A DNA stretch of 64,000 nt from the NCBI GenBank assembly GCA_020073215.1, contig JAIQFO010000005.1, forward strand, positions 1-64,000, written 5' to 3'. Both the position numbers and the translations under genes were made by a program. Under the pieces are notes generated by a model that ran no database searches, was not told where the DNA came from, and saw nothing but the letters and a program-made list of their open reading frames with translations. The stretch's first letter is position 1. The number at the start of each line of letters is the position of its first letter. This DNA comes from Terriglobia bacterium. Lineage in GTDB: Bacteria > Acidobacteriota > Terriglobia > Terriglobales > Acidobacteriaceae. Positions 1 through 9,331 of the stretch are shown here, piece by piece.

Positions 1-652
1 TGTCCCAAACGGAGCCACGCTGGCTCCCCAGCGACCTCCCCGGCAACTGTTCGAGTGGGACCTCCTCCCGGATAACTACGTGCTTTTTTTAGGCAGGTTT
101 TCGCCCGAAAAGAACTGCCATCTCCTGATTGAAGCTTTCGAACACCTGCACACGGACATGAAACTGGTACTCGCCGGAGGATCGAGTCACTCCGATGGCT
201 ACGTCAAGAGCTTGCGCCGCCACGAATCCGAACAGATTCGTTTCCTTCCCTGGGTCTCTGGATCCGACCTTGAAGAACTTGTCTCTCATGCCGCTTTGTT
301 CGTGCTTCCGTCTGAGCTTGAGGGTCTGTCGTTGGCTCTTCTCGATGCCATGGCGGCCGGAGTTTGCGTGTTGACCAGCGATATTCCGGAGAATAAGGAA
401 GTGGTCGAGGGCGCCGGCTTCACCTTCCGTCGCGGCGACCTGACGGATCTTCAGCGGATGCTGGACTTGCTCGTCCACGACCCTGACCTTCGCCGCCAGT
501 CGGCAGCCCGGGGACGCGAGCGGATCCAGGGTGAGTATCTCTGGCCGGAAATCGCCCGGTCGATCGAAACGGCCTACTACAAGGTGCTGGGCTGGAGTCC
601 CAGCGAACAAGTTCAGGGCCGTGCCTTTGCCGCGGCGGCGCCGCTCGGTTGA
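1..652 (+). CDS. Glycosyltransferase family 4-like protein, C-terminal part (5' truncated by window edge)
   Basis: The frame is open from base 2 with no start in view, so the gene begins upstream of the window; the GTG at base 80 lies inside the conserved domain and is not its start. The visible part is the nucleotide-sugar-binding half of a GT-B enzyme: a strand with LGRFSPEKN, LVLAGG, then a PSELEGLSLALLDAMAAG segment near bases 310-365. In family 4 enzymes this last segment carries an E-x7-E motif; here the second Glu is Asp. It probably adds a sugar to a surface polysaccharide or glycolipid, in keeping with the dTDP-sugar genes that follow on the same strand. Donor and acceptor cannot be told from the sequence. 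Confidence 0.85.
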   Translation, partial: VPNGATLAPQRPPRQLFEWDLLPDNYVLFLGRFSPEKNCHLLIEAFEHLHTDMKLVLAGGSSHSDGYVKSLRRHESEQIRFLPWVSGSDLEELVSHAALFVLPSELEGLSLALLDAMAAGVCVLTSDIPENKEVVEGAGFTFRRGDLTDLQRMLDLLVHDPDLRRQSAARGRERIQGEYLWPEIARSIETAYYKVLGWSPSEQVQGRAFAAAAPLG

Positions 653-898
653 GCCCCGGTTGCCTGAGTGGAATCGATCCTCGCGGCCGTGCGCCTGGCG
701 TCCGTAATTCATGGCCTGGCGCCGGTCTGCGACACCGAAGAGGTTACCCCCAGCCAGACCGTGCTTGCCTGATCGGGATGCCCGGTACCAAAGGTGCGCG
801 ACTTCGTGTCCGGCTGTAGCTATGATTAGAATCGGAATGGCGGCGGGTGCCCGCCCAGTTTTCTCGGGTGGGTTTTGCGCGATGCCGCTCAACCAAGC

Positions 899-1972
899 AT
901 GGAAGATCTTATTCTGGTGACCGGCGGCGCGGGCTTCATTGGATCGAACTTCATTCTCCAATGGATGGTCTCGGAACGGGCGCGCGTCCTGAATCTCGAC
1001 AAGCTGACCTACGCCGGCAATCTCAACAACCTGCGCGCGGTCGAGGCTGGCCCGCGCTATCGCTTCGAGCAGGGCGACATCGTCGATCGCGATTTCTTGC
1101 GCACCCTGCTGCGGCGCGAACAACCCCGCGCCATCGTTCACTTCGCCGCCGAGAGCCACGTGGACCGCTCCATCCACGGCCCCGATGATTTTGTCCGCAC
1201 CAATGTGAACGGTACCTTCAGCCTGCTTGAAGAAGCACGCGCCTACTGGTCGGCGCTGCCGGAGTCCGAGCGCGCATCGTTCCGCTTCCTGCACGTCTCG
1301 ACCGATGAGGTCTACGGATCGCTCGGCCCCGACGACCCGGCCTTCAGCGAGACCACTCCCTACGCGCCCAACAGCCCGTACTCCGCGTCCAAGGCGGCTT
1401 CCGATCACCTGGTGCGGGCCTATTACCATACTTACGGTCTTCCAGTTCTTACCACCAACTGCTCCAATAATTACGGTCCTTACCAGTTTCCCGAAAAACT
1501 GATTCCCCTCATGATCCTGAACGCGTGTGCGGGCAAGGCGCTCCCGGTCTATGGGGACGGCAAAAACGTTCGGGACTGGCTCTACGTTGAGGATCACTGC
1601 CGCGCGATTCGGACCGTCCTCTCAAACGGTCGCGCCGGGGAAACCTATAACATTGGCGGGCACAGTGAAAAGAAGAACCTTGAAATTATCGGCGCCATTT
1701 GCGAACTGCTGGACGAACTGCGTCCGCACGACCCCGCCGTTCCCCACCGCCAGCTCATCACATTCGTCAAAGACCGCGCCGGGCACGACCGCCGGTATGC
1801 CATGGACGCGCGCAAAATTGAGCGCGAACTGAACTGGCGCCCGCTGGAGACTTTTGAGAGCGGCATCCAGAAGACCGTGCGCTGGTACATTGAACATGAG
1901 GACTGGGTCCGCGACGTTACCAGCGGCAGTTATCGTCAATGGATTGCAAAACACTATGCCAACGAGCGCTAA
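899..1972 (+). CDS. rfbB: dTDP-glucose 4,6-dehydratase
   Basis: Second step of dTDP-L-rhamnose synthesis: NAD-dependent dehydration of dTDP-glucose to the 4-keto-6-deoxy sugar in the cytoplasm. It is an extended short-chain dehydrogenase of 357 residues, a normal length. The NAD-binding GGAGFIGSN is at residues 9-17. The catalytic T135-D136-E137 lies in STDEVYG, with the Y161-x3-K165 pair in YSASK, and [14 protein letters not shown] follows. The reading frame stays open up to a TTG at 875, but the ATG at 899 places the dinucleotide fold at the usual distance from the N-terminus; no good ribosome site supports either. A TATGAT box lies at 821-826 without a convincing -35. rfbA and rfbC follow on the same strand after a 129-bp gap containing hairpin repeats. 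Confidence 0.95.
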   Translation: MEDLILVTGGAGFIGSNFILQWMVSERARVLNLDKLTYAGNLNNLRAVEAGPRYRFEQGDIVDRDFLRTLLRREQPRAIVHFAAESHVDRSIHGPDDFVRTNVNGTFSLLEEARAYWSALPESERASFRFLHVSTDEVYGSLGPDDPAFSETTPYAPNSPYSASKAASDHLVRAYYHTYGLPVLTTNCSNNYGPYQFPEKLIPLMILNACAGKALPVYGDGKNVRDWLYVEDHCRAIRTVLSNGRAGETYNIGGHSEKKNLEIIGAICELLDELRPHDPAVPHRQLITFVKDRAGHDRRYAMDARKIERELNWRPLETFESGIQKTVRWYIEHEDWVRDVTSGSYRQWIAKHYANER

Positions 1973-2004
1973 ATGATTTACCGTGCGGGCTGTGTGGCCC
2001 TCAG

Positions 2005-2055
2005 GGGCTAAAGCCCAAATTTTGTAGGCCGGTAGTGGCACGGCTGAAGCCGTGC
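2005..2055. repeat. Two short stem-TAAA/TGAA-stem hairpin repeats between rfbB and rfbA
   Basis: GGGCTAAAGCCC (2005-2016) and GCACGGCTGAAGCCGTGC (2038-2055) are two palindromes with an A-rich centre. Two more of the same build lie at 25338-25392. They look like dispersed intergenic hairpin elements. They could also attenuate or stabilise the rfb transcript. Confidence 0.7.
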
Positions 2056-2101
2056 TCGTCCCAAAACCATTTACAAAACCAGTTCTAAGCTGAAACTCCA
2101 C

Positions 2102-3001
2102 ATGACCAAAACCGCGCCGTCGAATTACAAAGGCATCATTCTCGCGGGAGGATCGGGCACGCGCCTCTATCCCGTGACTCACGTACTTCCCAAGAGCCTG
2201 CTGCCGGTATACGACAAGCCCATGGTGTACTACCCGCTCTCGACGCTGATGCTGGCCGGCATCCGCGACATTCTGCTCATTTCGACACCCGAGGATTTGC
2301 CTCGTTTTCAGCACTTGCTCGGGGATGGCTCGCGCTACGGCGTCCACTTCCAGTATGCGGCGCAACCGAAGCCGGAGGGCATAGCCCAGGCATTCTTGAT
2401 CGGCAAGGAGTTTATCGGCTCCGGCGGTTGTGCGCTCGTGCTTGGCGACAATATTTTCTACGGGCATGACCTGGTCAAAGAGTTGCACGCAGCAACGCTC
2501 CAACCTAAAGGCGCTCGAGTTTTTGCGTATCCCGTCCATGACCCCGAGCGCTACGGCGTCGTCGAATTCGACGCGCAAGGGAAGGCGCTCAGCATTGAAG
2601 AAAAACCGAAGCAGCCGAAATCGCGTTACGCGGTCACCGGACTTTATTTTTACGATCGGCAGGTTGTCGAAATTGCCGCGAGCCTCAAGCCCTCAAAGCG
2701 TGGCGAACTCGAAATTACAGACGTTAACCGCGTCTATCTCGAGCGCAATCAACTCAACGTCTGCGTGATGGGACGTGGCACGGCCTGGCTCGACACGGGC
2801 ACGCACGAAGCCCTGATGGAAGCCTCGCTATTCATTCAGACGCTAGAGAAACGCCAGGGCCTGATGGTCGCTTGCCCGGAGGAGATCGCCTATCGGTCCG
2901 GCTACATCACCGCCGCGCAACTGGAAACGCTGGCGCAGCCGATGCGCAACAATGGATATGGCGCCTACCTGCTGCAATTGCTGCGGGAACGCGTGTTCTG
3001 A
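2102..3001 (+). CDS. rfbA: Glucose-1-phosphate thymidylyltransferase
   Basis: First step of dTDP-rhamnose synthesis: transfers dTMP from dTTP to glucose-1-phosphate. The product is 299 residues, the normal size for the long RmlA type. The nucleotide-binding loop GGSGTRL is at residues 16-22 and is followed by [22 protein letters not shown] is the metal-binding region, and EEKPKQPKS and [11 protein letters not shown] are further family signatures. It starts at an ATG 129 bp after rfbB, on the same strand, and ends 15 bp before rfbC, so the two downstream genes are almost certainly cotranscribed. Confidence 0.95.
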   Translation: MTKTAPSNYKGIILAGGSGTRLYPVTHVLPKSLLPVYDKPMVYYPLSTLMLAGIRDILLISTPEDLPRFQHLLGDGSRYGVHFQYAAQPKPEGIAQAFLIGKEFIGSGGCALVLGDNIFYGHDLVKELHAATLQPKGARVFAYPVHDPERYGVVEFDAQGKALSIEEKPKQPKSRYAVTGLYFYDRQVVEIAASLKPSKRGELEITDVNRVYLERNQLNVCVMGRGTAWLDTGTHEALMEASLFIQTLEKRQGLMVACPEEIAYRSGYITAAQLETLAQPMRNNGYGAYLLQLLRERVF

Positions 3002-3016
3002 CTGATCAAACTTAGG

Positions 3017-3586
3017 ATGAAAACAATCGCCACCAGCCTGCCTGGACTTCTGCTCCTCGAACCGCGTGTGTTCGGCGACGACCGTGGATTCTTTCTGGAG
3101 AGCTACAACCAGCGCACGTTTGCCGAGCTTGGCATTCCAGAGCCATTCGTGCAGGACAATCATTCCTATTCCGAGAAGAACGTCATTCGTGGACTGCACT
3201 ACCAGATTCGCCGGCCTCAGGGAAAGCTTGTGCGCGCCATCACGGGCGAGATTCTTGATGTCGCGCTTGACCTCCGCCGCAGCTCTCCCACCTTCGGGAA
3301 ATGGGAGTCCTTCACGCTTTCCGGCGAAAACAAACACATTTTATGGATTCCGCGCGGATTTGCTCACGGCTTCCGAGTCGTGTCGCAAACCACCCATGTG
3401 CTCTATAAGGCGACAGATTTTTATGCGCCCGAGCACGAACGCACAGTGGCCTGGAATGATCCTCGGCTGAACATTGATTGGCAAATCGGGGATTGGCAAC
3501 TCGACGGCGAACCGGGCGCCTCCGCGATCGTGTCGGCAAAAGACCAACTTGGCGTTCCTTTCGAACAGGCGGAAACGTTCGAGTAG
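3017..3586 (+). CDS. rfbC: dTDP-4-dehydrorhamnose 3,5-epimerase
   Basis: Third step of dTDP-rhamnose synthesis: double epimerisation of the 4-keto sugar. It is a 189-residue cupin-fold protein of normal size. RGLHYQ at residues 58-63 places the catalytic His at 61; LDVALDLRRSSPTFGKW and the ATDFYAPEHE segment are typical of the family. It starts 15 bp after rfbA. The last enzyme, the rfbD reductase, is not in this window; the next gene is convergent, so rfbD would have to be encoded elsewhere, possibly upstream of base 1. Confidence 0.94.
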   Translation: MKTIATSLPGLLLLEPRVFGDDRGFFLESYNQRTFAELGIPEPFVQDNHSYSEKNVIRGLHYQIRRPQGKLVRAITGEILDVALDLRRSSPTFGKWESFTLSGENKHILWIPRGFAHGFRVVSQTTHVLYKATDFYAPEHERTVAWNDPRLNIDWQIGDWQLDGEPGASAIVSAKDQLGVPFEQAETFE

Positions 3587-3593
3587 CGCGCGG

Positions 3594-4478
3594 TCAATGC
3601 AGCCGGAACTCGACCGCAATCATAGTTTCCACCTCCACGGCCTGGCCGCTGGTCAGGTAGGGCTCAAATTTCCAGGACTGCACCGCCTCGGTGGCCGACT
3701 GCACCAGCAGGTCGGGTCCGGACACGGGCCGCAAGCGTTTCACGCTGCCATCTGCCGCAATCACCGCATCCAGCACCACCAGCCCTTCGGTCCCCGCTCT
3801 TCGCGCGGCTTCCGGATAGGCTGGCTCGACCTTGGTTACAATCCGCTGCGCCATGGTTTCGGCAGAGACGGGTTCGGGAGCGACTTGCATCCCCAATCCC
3901 GCAACCGCCGAGCGCGTTTCCAGTTCGCTCCACGATCTCTGCCACTGCCACCACCCCAGACCAGCCAGCGCCAGCGCGCAGGCGACCAGCACGTAGATTC
4001 CGCGCCGCCCGATGCGAATCCTGCGCCTTGGTTTGGCAGTCGGCAGTGCAGAAGCCGCGGGCGCTTCCGTCTCCATCGCTGCAGATGCAGCGGGCTCTTC
4101 TTCTTCTAGATCCCTGACATCCACCGGGGCTGAAGCAGAGCGATCGACCCAATACCGGATCATCGCTCGCTGCTCCGCCGACAGCCCCGTAAACTCAAGC
4201 CCGCAACGGAGTCGCGACTGATACCGAACCAGGGCGCGCGCCCGAACCGGCACGCCGACATTGGGAAGCCGCAACTCCACTGCAACCTGCTGATCCGGAA
4301 CCAACTCTCCGGCAACGACGGCGCCTACTCCGGCCTCACTGAGGTCGGTACAGCGCCCGGGCAAATCTTCGGGAACTCCGGATCGGAGCGCGATTACATC
4401 CAGGGGCACATGAACGGGGCGGCGGGGATATGCGCGCCGTTGTGTCTTTTCCAGCGCCAGCGATGGAGCTGCACTCAT
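3594..4478 (-). CDS. PilZ domain / transmembrane / TonB C-terminal fusion protein
   Basis: The 294-residue product has three visible parts. The N-terminal PilZ domain has the c-di-GMP-binding RRAYPRR (residues 14-20) and DLSEAG (45-50) motifs intact. An acidic linker is followed by a basic stretch and one membrane span at about 150-175. The C-terminal TonB domain (about 205-294) has AYPEAARRAGTEG and a WKFEP end. Topology should put PilZ in the cytoplasm and the TonB domain in the periplasm. The ATG at 4478 is chosen because a GGAGG lies 7 bp upstream; the frame is open further upstream to 4529. No exbBD genes lie nearby. By inference it may couple c-di-GMP to an envelope or outer-membrane transport function. 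Confidence 0.8.
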   Translation of the reverse strand: MSAAPSLALEKTQRRAYPRRPVHVPLDVIALRSGVPEDLPGRCTDLSEAGVGAVVAGELVPDQQVAVELRLPNVGVPVRARALVRYQSRLRCGLEFTGLSAEQRAMIRYWVDRSASAPVDVRDLEEEEPAASAAMETEAPAASALPTAKPRRRIRIGRRGIYVLVACALALAGLGWWQWQRSWSELETRSAVAGLGMQVAPEPVSAETMAQRIVTKVEPAYPEAARRAGTEGLVVLDAVIAADGSVKRLRPVSGPDLLVQSATEAVQSWKFEPYLTSGQAVEVETMIAVEFRLH

Positions 4479-4616
4479 CCGACTGCCTCCACAGGGTGAA
4501 ACACTTTCTGATCCCGCAGTTGGAATCAACGACGAACGCGGCGCTTCACGACAATTGTTTCCAAGAGTATAACGGAAATGCCGGAATAGTCTTCCTCAGG
4601 AGCGAATCGTCAGTTC

Positions 4617-5321
4617 ATGATTCAAATCGGTCGGCAAGACCGGGTTTTCATTCTTACCGGGTCCGGTGTCAGCGCCGAGAGTGGTATCCCCACCTTTCGC
4701 GGAGCAGGTGGACTGTGGCGAAATCATCGCGTTGAAGAAGTGGCTTCTCCTCATGCCTGGGCGCGCGATCCCAGGCTGGTGTGGGATTTCTATTCCATGC
4801 GCCGGAGCGTTGCCGCCGCCGCCAGACCCAATCCCGCGCATCTTGCGCTCGCCGGTTTGGAGAGCAAGCTCGCGAACCGCTTGTTCCTGTGCACGCAGAA
4901 CGTCGACAACCTGCACGAACAGGCAGGATCGGTCAACGTTCTGCACATGCACGGCGAGCTTTTCAAGAGCCGCTGCGATACCTGCCGGCGGCCGCCGTTC
5001 CCCGATCACTACGGCTACGAGATGCCGGCACAGATTCCGCGCTGCGAATGCGGAGGCAGAATCCGTCCGCACATCTGCTGGTTTGGGGAAGTGCCCTACG
5101 ATTTGGACCGCATCTTTGCAGCGCTGAATCACTGCACAGTGTTCGCCGCGGTGGGAACGTCGGGGGTGGTGGAACCTGCCGCCAGTTTTGTCGCGCATGT
5201 CCGTGGACGCGCGCGCACGTACTACGTCGGTCCGGAAGAGCCGGCGAATGCCTCCGAGTTTGATCAGTGTTATCGGGGCGAAGCAGGCAAAATTCTGCCG
5301 GCGCTGTTCGTCACCGACTGA
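4617..5321 (+). CDS. cobB: NAD-dependent protein deacylase, sirtuin class III
   Basis: Removes acyl groups from lysines while consuming NAD. The 234-residue protein has the Rossmann motif TGSGVSAESGIPTFRG (residues 14-29), QNVDNLH (94-100) and the catalytic His112 in HMHGEL. Four zinc cysteines are at 120, 123, 143 and 145. Tyr59-x-x-Arg62 in FYSMRR matches the YxxR pair that lets class III sirtuins bind succinyl- or malonyl-lysine, so desuccinylase activity is likely. The start at 4617 has an AGGAG about 12 bp upstream. It converges with polA, leaving 5 bp between the two stop codons. Confidence 0.92.
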   Translation: MIQIGRQDRVFILTGSGVSAESGIPTFRGAGGLWRNHRVEEVASPHAWARDPRLVWDFYSMRRSVAAAARPNPAHLALAGLESKLANRLFLCTQNVDNLHEQAGSVNVLHMHGELFKSRCDTCRRPPFPDHYGYEMPAQIPRCECGGRIRPHICWFGEVPYDLDRIFAALNHCTVFAAVGTSGVVEPAASFVAHVRGRARTYYVGPEEPANASEFDQCYRGEAGKILPALFVTD

Positions 5322-5326
5322 CTCAT

Positions 5327-8140
5327 CTACTCCAGATCTCTCCAGTTCAACCCGACTCCGATTTCCACCAGCAGCGGAACCGCGAGCGGATGCGCTTGCT
5401 CCATGTGCTCCCGCACTAAAGCTTTCATGGCGTCCACTTCGCTCTCTGGCACCTCGAAGACAAGTTCATCGTGCACCTGCAACGTCATCCGCGATTTCAG
5501 CCCGCGCTTCCGGATTTCCTCGTCAATTCGGATCATTGCCAGCTTGATCAGGTCGGCGGCCGTTCCCTGCAGCGGAGTGTTCACCGCAGTACGCTCCGCA
5601 AAGCCGCGCTGGTTGGGGTTTTTGCTGTTGATGTCAGGAATCGGCCGGATGCGTCCGAAAAGCGTCGAAACTTTCTGATCGCGACGGGCCTTTTCCAGTG
5701 TGGCATCGATAAAGGCGCGAACGCCGGCATATTTCTCGAAATAGGCATCGATGAATTTCTTCGCTTCGCCGGTCGCGATCCCCAGCTGCTGCGACAGCCC
5801 AAACGCCGATAAACCGTAGACAATCCCGAAGTTCACGACTTTTGCCTGTCGGCGGTGGTCGGGCGTAACCATCAGCGGCGGCACGCCAAACACCTGCGAC
5901 GCGGTCAAGGTGTGAATGTCGTCTCCGCGCTGGAATGCCTCGACCAGCATCTTGTCTTTCGAGAAGTGCGCCAGCAGCCGCAGTTCGATCTGCGAATAAT
6001 CCGCGGCCACCAGAACGTGCCCAGGCTCGGCGATAAAGGCCGCGCGAATCTCTCGTCCAAGTTCGGTACGAATGGGAATATTCTGCAGATTGGGATTCGC
6101 CGAAGACAGCCTGCCTGTTGCCGTCCCGGTCTGTCCAAAGGTGGTATGCACGCGGCCGCTCTGGCTGCGGATGAGCGCCGGCAGGGCATCGACATACGTC
6201 GACTTCAATTTCGTCAGCTGCCGGTACTCGAGAACGAGCCGCGGGACTTCGTGATCCACGGCTAGTCCTTCCAGTACATCCACCGCCGTAGAAATCTTTT
6301 TTCCCTTCCCATATTTCACCGGCATCGGGAGAGCGAGCTTATTGAACAACGCATCCCCAAGCTGCTTGGGCGAATTGATGTTAAACTCCAGCCCGCAACG
6401 TTCATAAATGTCGCGCGCCTTGGTCGCGGCCTCGCGCTGCAACTTCACCGACATCCGCTCCAGCACCGCCGGATCAATCTTCACGCCCGCGTCTTCCATG
6501 CGCGCCAGCACGGGCACGAGCGGTAGATCGATTTCCTCGTATACCGGCGTCAGTCCCTGGTGGTCGACTTCCTTGCGAAGCGCGGCCGCCAGCCGGCCCG
6601 TTACATCCGCCGCTTCCGCCAGGTTGCCGCTCAGCTTCAAATTGAATCTGCGCAGCGCCACCTCCGGTAACGAATGCGACGAGTAGGTCGGATCGAGCAG
6701 GTAGGAATAGAGCATCGGATCGTGCCGCACTCCGGCCAGCGCGATTCGAGTTCCAGAAGGATATTCGGAGAAATGGTGGAGTGCAGACTTGAAATCGTGA
6801 ACCGCCTTCGGCAGAGCGGGGTCTTCGAGCGCCCGTTTCACTCGATCGGCGAGCGCCGCGTCTTCTAGCGCGACCATCGCCCCCGCCCCCGGCGCATTCG
6901 ATATGGCCAGGCGCTTCAGACTGACGGCGCTCTGATTCTCCGCATTCGCAGGCTGCAAAGCCAGAAACCCGGACTGCTCCGGTTGAGGTTCTTCGCCTTC
7001 CTCTTCAACGCTGTCGGTCTGTTCCGCCGGAATTGCCAGCGCGAGGGTCGCGTCCTTGTCCAAACCGCCCAGATACTCTTCGAATTCGGCTTTCGACTTG
7101 ATCTCGCGATAGTCGCCTTCCCTCACTTCAACCACGGGAAGGAGTTCTTTTAACAGCGAAGTAAATTCGAGCTCGGCAAACAGCGCGCGCAGAGATTCGA
7201 CGTCCGGTTCGTCCGTTTTCATTGCGGCAACATTCAGCTCGACCGCCACGCCGGTATCGATCGTCACCAGCTGTTTGCTGTACAGGATGTTGTCGCGATT
7301 GTTCTGCAGCGATTCCCGATATGTCTTCTTCTCGACTTCAGCAGCACGCTCCAGCGCCTGCTCCACGCTGCCAAAGCGCTGAATCAATTCCACCGACCCC
7401 TTGTCGCCGATGCCAGGAGCACCCGGGATGTTGTCGACCGCGTCGCCGCGCAGCGCCATCACATCCACCACTTTCGACGGAGGCACGCCCAGAAGTTCTT
7501 CCACCTTTGCCGCATCGCAAATCAGGTTGTCCTTCGGCGGATTCAGTACCTGCACCTTGTCGTCGACCAACTGCAGCATGTCTTTGTCGCTCGACACCAC
7601 AAAGACCGGATACGATTCCGCCGCGGCTTGCCGCGCCAGGGTTCCGATGACATCGTCCGCTTCGTAACCTTCCAACTGCAAAATCGGGATGCGATACCCT
7701 TCCAACGCGCGGCGAATGTAGGGAATCTGCTGCACCAAATCCCCAGGCATTTCGGCGCGATTCGCCTTGTAGCCGCCATACTCGGCTTCTTTGAAGGTCT
7801 GCGTTTTGATGTCGAACTTGCGGATGGTCGTAATCGCTTCCGCCTGCTGATTGCGGATGGTCGGCGCGCCCACATCGAACACCGCTGCCAGATATTCGGG
7901 CGAAAAGTCGTCCCGCAGTTTGCGCAGCATGTTGACGAACACATAGGTCGCCGCTGTCGGAACTCCCGTCTTCGTGGACATCGGCCGCTGCCGCGCCATG
8001 GCGTGATAAGCACGGAAAATGAATGACATCGTATCGATCAGGAAAATCCGGCCCTTCCCTTCACCGTGACTAGGAGGGGAAGCAGGCGGAGGTCCAGGGA
8101 CGGCACTCGCTTGCGGCGGCGATTTCTTCTTGGCAGGCAA
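5327..8140 (-). CDS. polA: DNA polymerase I with a degenerate 3'-5' exonuclease domain
   Basis: Repair and Okazaki-fragment polymerase of 937 residues. The 5' nuclease (about 30-290) is intact: FLIDTMSFIFRAYHAM, EADDVIG, SSDKDML, LRGDAVDNIPG. The family-A polymerase domain (about 560-937) has VAADYSQIELRLLAHFS, RRQAKVVNFGIVYGLS and QVHDELVFE. The middle exonuclease domain has lost its metal ligands: the FDTET equivalent reads LAIPAEQ, the exo II Asp position reads FKSALHHF, and the exo III ED reads EA. It also carries an acidic insert. Proofreading is therefore predicted to be absent, as in several other bacterial Pol I enzymes. The start is TTG at 8140, as no ATG or GTG fits before the nuclease domain. 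It is divergent from the deacetylase gene. Confidence 0.96.
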   Translation of the reverse strand: MPAKKKSPPQASAVPGPPPASPPSHGEGKGRIFLIDTMSFIFRAYHAMARQRPMSTKTGVPTAATYVFVNMLRKLRDDFSPEYLAAVFDVGAPTIRNQQAEAITTIRKFDIKTQTFKEAEYGGYKANRAEMPGDLVQQIPYIRRALEGYRIPILQLEGYEADDVIGTLARQAAAESYPVFVVSSDKDMLQLVDDKVQVLNPPKDNLICDAAKVEELLGVPPSKVVDVMALRGDAVDNIPGAPGIGDKGSVELIQRFGSVEQALERAAEVEKKTYRESLQNNRDNILYSKQLVTIDTGVAVELNVAAMKTDEPDVESLRALFAELEFTSLLKELLPVVEVREGDYREIKSKAEFEEYLGGLDKDATLALAIPAEQTDSVEEEGEEPQPEQSGFLALQPANAENQSAVSLKRLAISNAPGAGAMVALEDAALADRVKRALEDPALPKAVHDFKSALHHFSEYPSGTRIALAGVRHDPMLYSYLLDPTYSSHSLPEVALRRFNLKLSGNLAEAADVTGRLAAALRKEVDHQGLTPVYEEIDLPLVPVLARMEDAGVKIDPAVLERMSVKLQREAATKARDIYERCGLEFNINSPKQLGDALFNKLALPMPVKYGKGKKISTAVDVLEGLAVDHEVPRLVLEYRQLTKLKSTYVDALPALIRSQSGRVHTTFGQTGTATGRLSSANPNLQNIPIRTELGREIRAAFIAEPGHVLVAADYSQIELRLLAHFSKDKMLVEAFQRGDDIHTLTASQVFGVPPLMVTPDHRRQAKVVNFGIVYGLSAFGLSQQLGIATGEAKKFIDAYFEKYAGVRAFIDATLEKARRDQKVSTLFGRIRPIPDINSKNPNQRGFAERTAVNTPLQGTAADLIKLAMIRIDEEIRKRGLKSRMTLQVHDELVFEVPESEVDAMKALVREHMEQAHPLAVPLLVEIGVGLNWRDLE

Positions 8141-8265
8141 CCGGCCAAGTTTAACAGCTAACGTGGTGTGGCAAACCGCGAACCGTCAAGTCGAAAACCC
8201 GGTAATCGCGTATGATATGGAGTTTTCGGCCCTAGTCCCGCGGAGTGCCGATTGCTGAGTGCCGC

Positions 8266-9273
8266 ATGTTGCCCTTCAAACTCGTCTACAGCGACGACTA
8301 CTTCCTGCCCATCGGCTCGCACGTTTTCCCCGCCGAAAAATACAAGCGCATTCACGACCGGCTGCTCGCCTCTGGAATTGCGGCGCCTTCCGATTTTGTC
8401 GCTCCTCAGCCAGCGACCGACCGGGACGTGCTGCTCGTGCACACTCCGCAATACGTCCAGAAATTGAAGACAGGCACGCTCAGCGTCCGCGAAGAGCTGG
8501 AACTCGAAGTCCCGTACTCGCCGGAGTTAGTGCGCGCCTTCTGGCTCAACGCGGGCGGGTCCATTTTGGCCGCCGAGCATGCCCTCAGCGATGGCGTCGC
8601 GATCAGCATCGGCGGGGGATTCCATCACGCGTTCCCCGATCACGGCGAAGGCTTTTGCATGATCCACGACGTAGCCATCGCCATCCGGCGCATGCAGCGC
8701 GACGGCAAGATTCGCACCGCGATGACGGTTGACTGCGACGTGCATCAAGGCAATGGCTCGGCCACGATCTTTGCGGGCACCCGTAAGGCCAGCGAGTCCT
8801 TGACGTCGGTGCCCGACTCCAGGTGGAATCCATCATGGATGGCCGGGACGGGAATGGGCAGCTCTCAGGTCGATGACGTGTTCACCATCTCGCTTCACCA
8901 GCAAAACAACTATCCAGAGTCTAAGCCGCCTTCGTCGATTGACATGAATTTGCCCGATGGGATCGGCGACGGCGAATATCTGGCGTGCCTCGGCGACGCG
9001 CTCAGCATGGGATTGAGCAAGTTCAAGCCGGAACTCATCTGTTACCTCGCCGGAGCCGATCCTTATTGCGAAGACCAACTTGGCGGATTGTCGTTGACGA
9101 TCGACGGCTTGAAGAAGCGCGACGAGCTCGTGTTCCGAGCCGCCAGGACCGAGGGCATCCCGGTGATGGTTACACTCGCCGGCGGATATGCCCTGAAGCT
9201 CGAAGACACGCTCACGATTCACTGCAACACGGTGATTGCGGCGAAGGAAGTGTATTACGGCCGGTCATCCTAA
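8266..9273 (+). CDS. Histone deacetylase/AcuC family zinc hydrolase
   Basis: A 335-residue arginase-fold deacetylase. The active-site pair is in GGGFHHA (His120-His121). Zinc ligands Asp158 and His160 lie in DCDVHQGNG, and a third is expected in the AGADPY segment. HDVAIAIRR and the Gly-rich GGYA near the C-terminus are further family marks. The length and sequence feel closest to short single-domain (HDAC11-like) bacterial members. Substrates may be acetyl-lysine proteins, acetylpolyamines or acetoin-related metabolites; the sequence does not decide. The ATG at 8266 is preferred over the in-frame GTG at 8245. It is divergent from polA and lies 58 bp before ffh. Confidence 0.88.
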   Translation: MLPFKLVYSDDYFLPIGSHVFPAEKYKRIHDRLLASGIAAPSDFVAPQPATDRDVLLVHTPQYVQKLKTGTLSVREELELEVPYSPELVRAFWLNAGGSILAAEHALSDGVAISIGGGFHHAFPDHGEGFCMIHDVAIAIRRMQRDGKIRTAMTVDCDVHQGNGSATIFAGTRKASESLTSVPDSRWNPSWMAGTGMGSSQVDDVFTISLHQQNNYPESKPPSSIDMNLPDGIGDGEYLACLGDALSMGLSKFKPELICYLAGADPYCEDQLGGLSLTIDGLKKRDELVFRAARTEGIPVMVTLAGGYALKLEDTLTIHCNTVIAAKEVYYGRSS

Positions 9274-9331
9274 GTCGCGGATGGGCGAAAACTCCCACCC
9301 TTCGCGGCTGCTAAAATAGTTGTTTACGCCT

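Noticed and set aside
89-1597. Long minus-strand open frame over the glycosyltransferase and rfbB
   Set aside because: Antisense to two well-supported enzyme genes with conserved motifs; it arises from GC-rich codon bias and has no recognisable domain.
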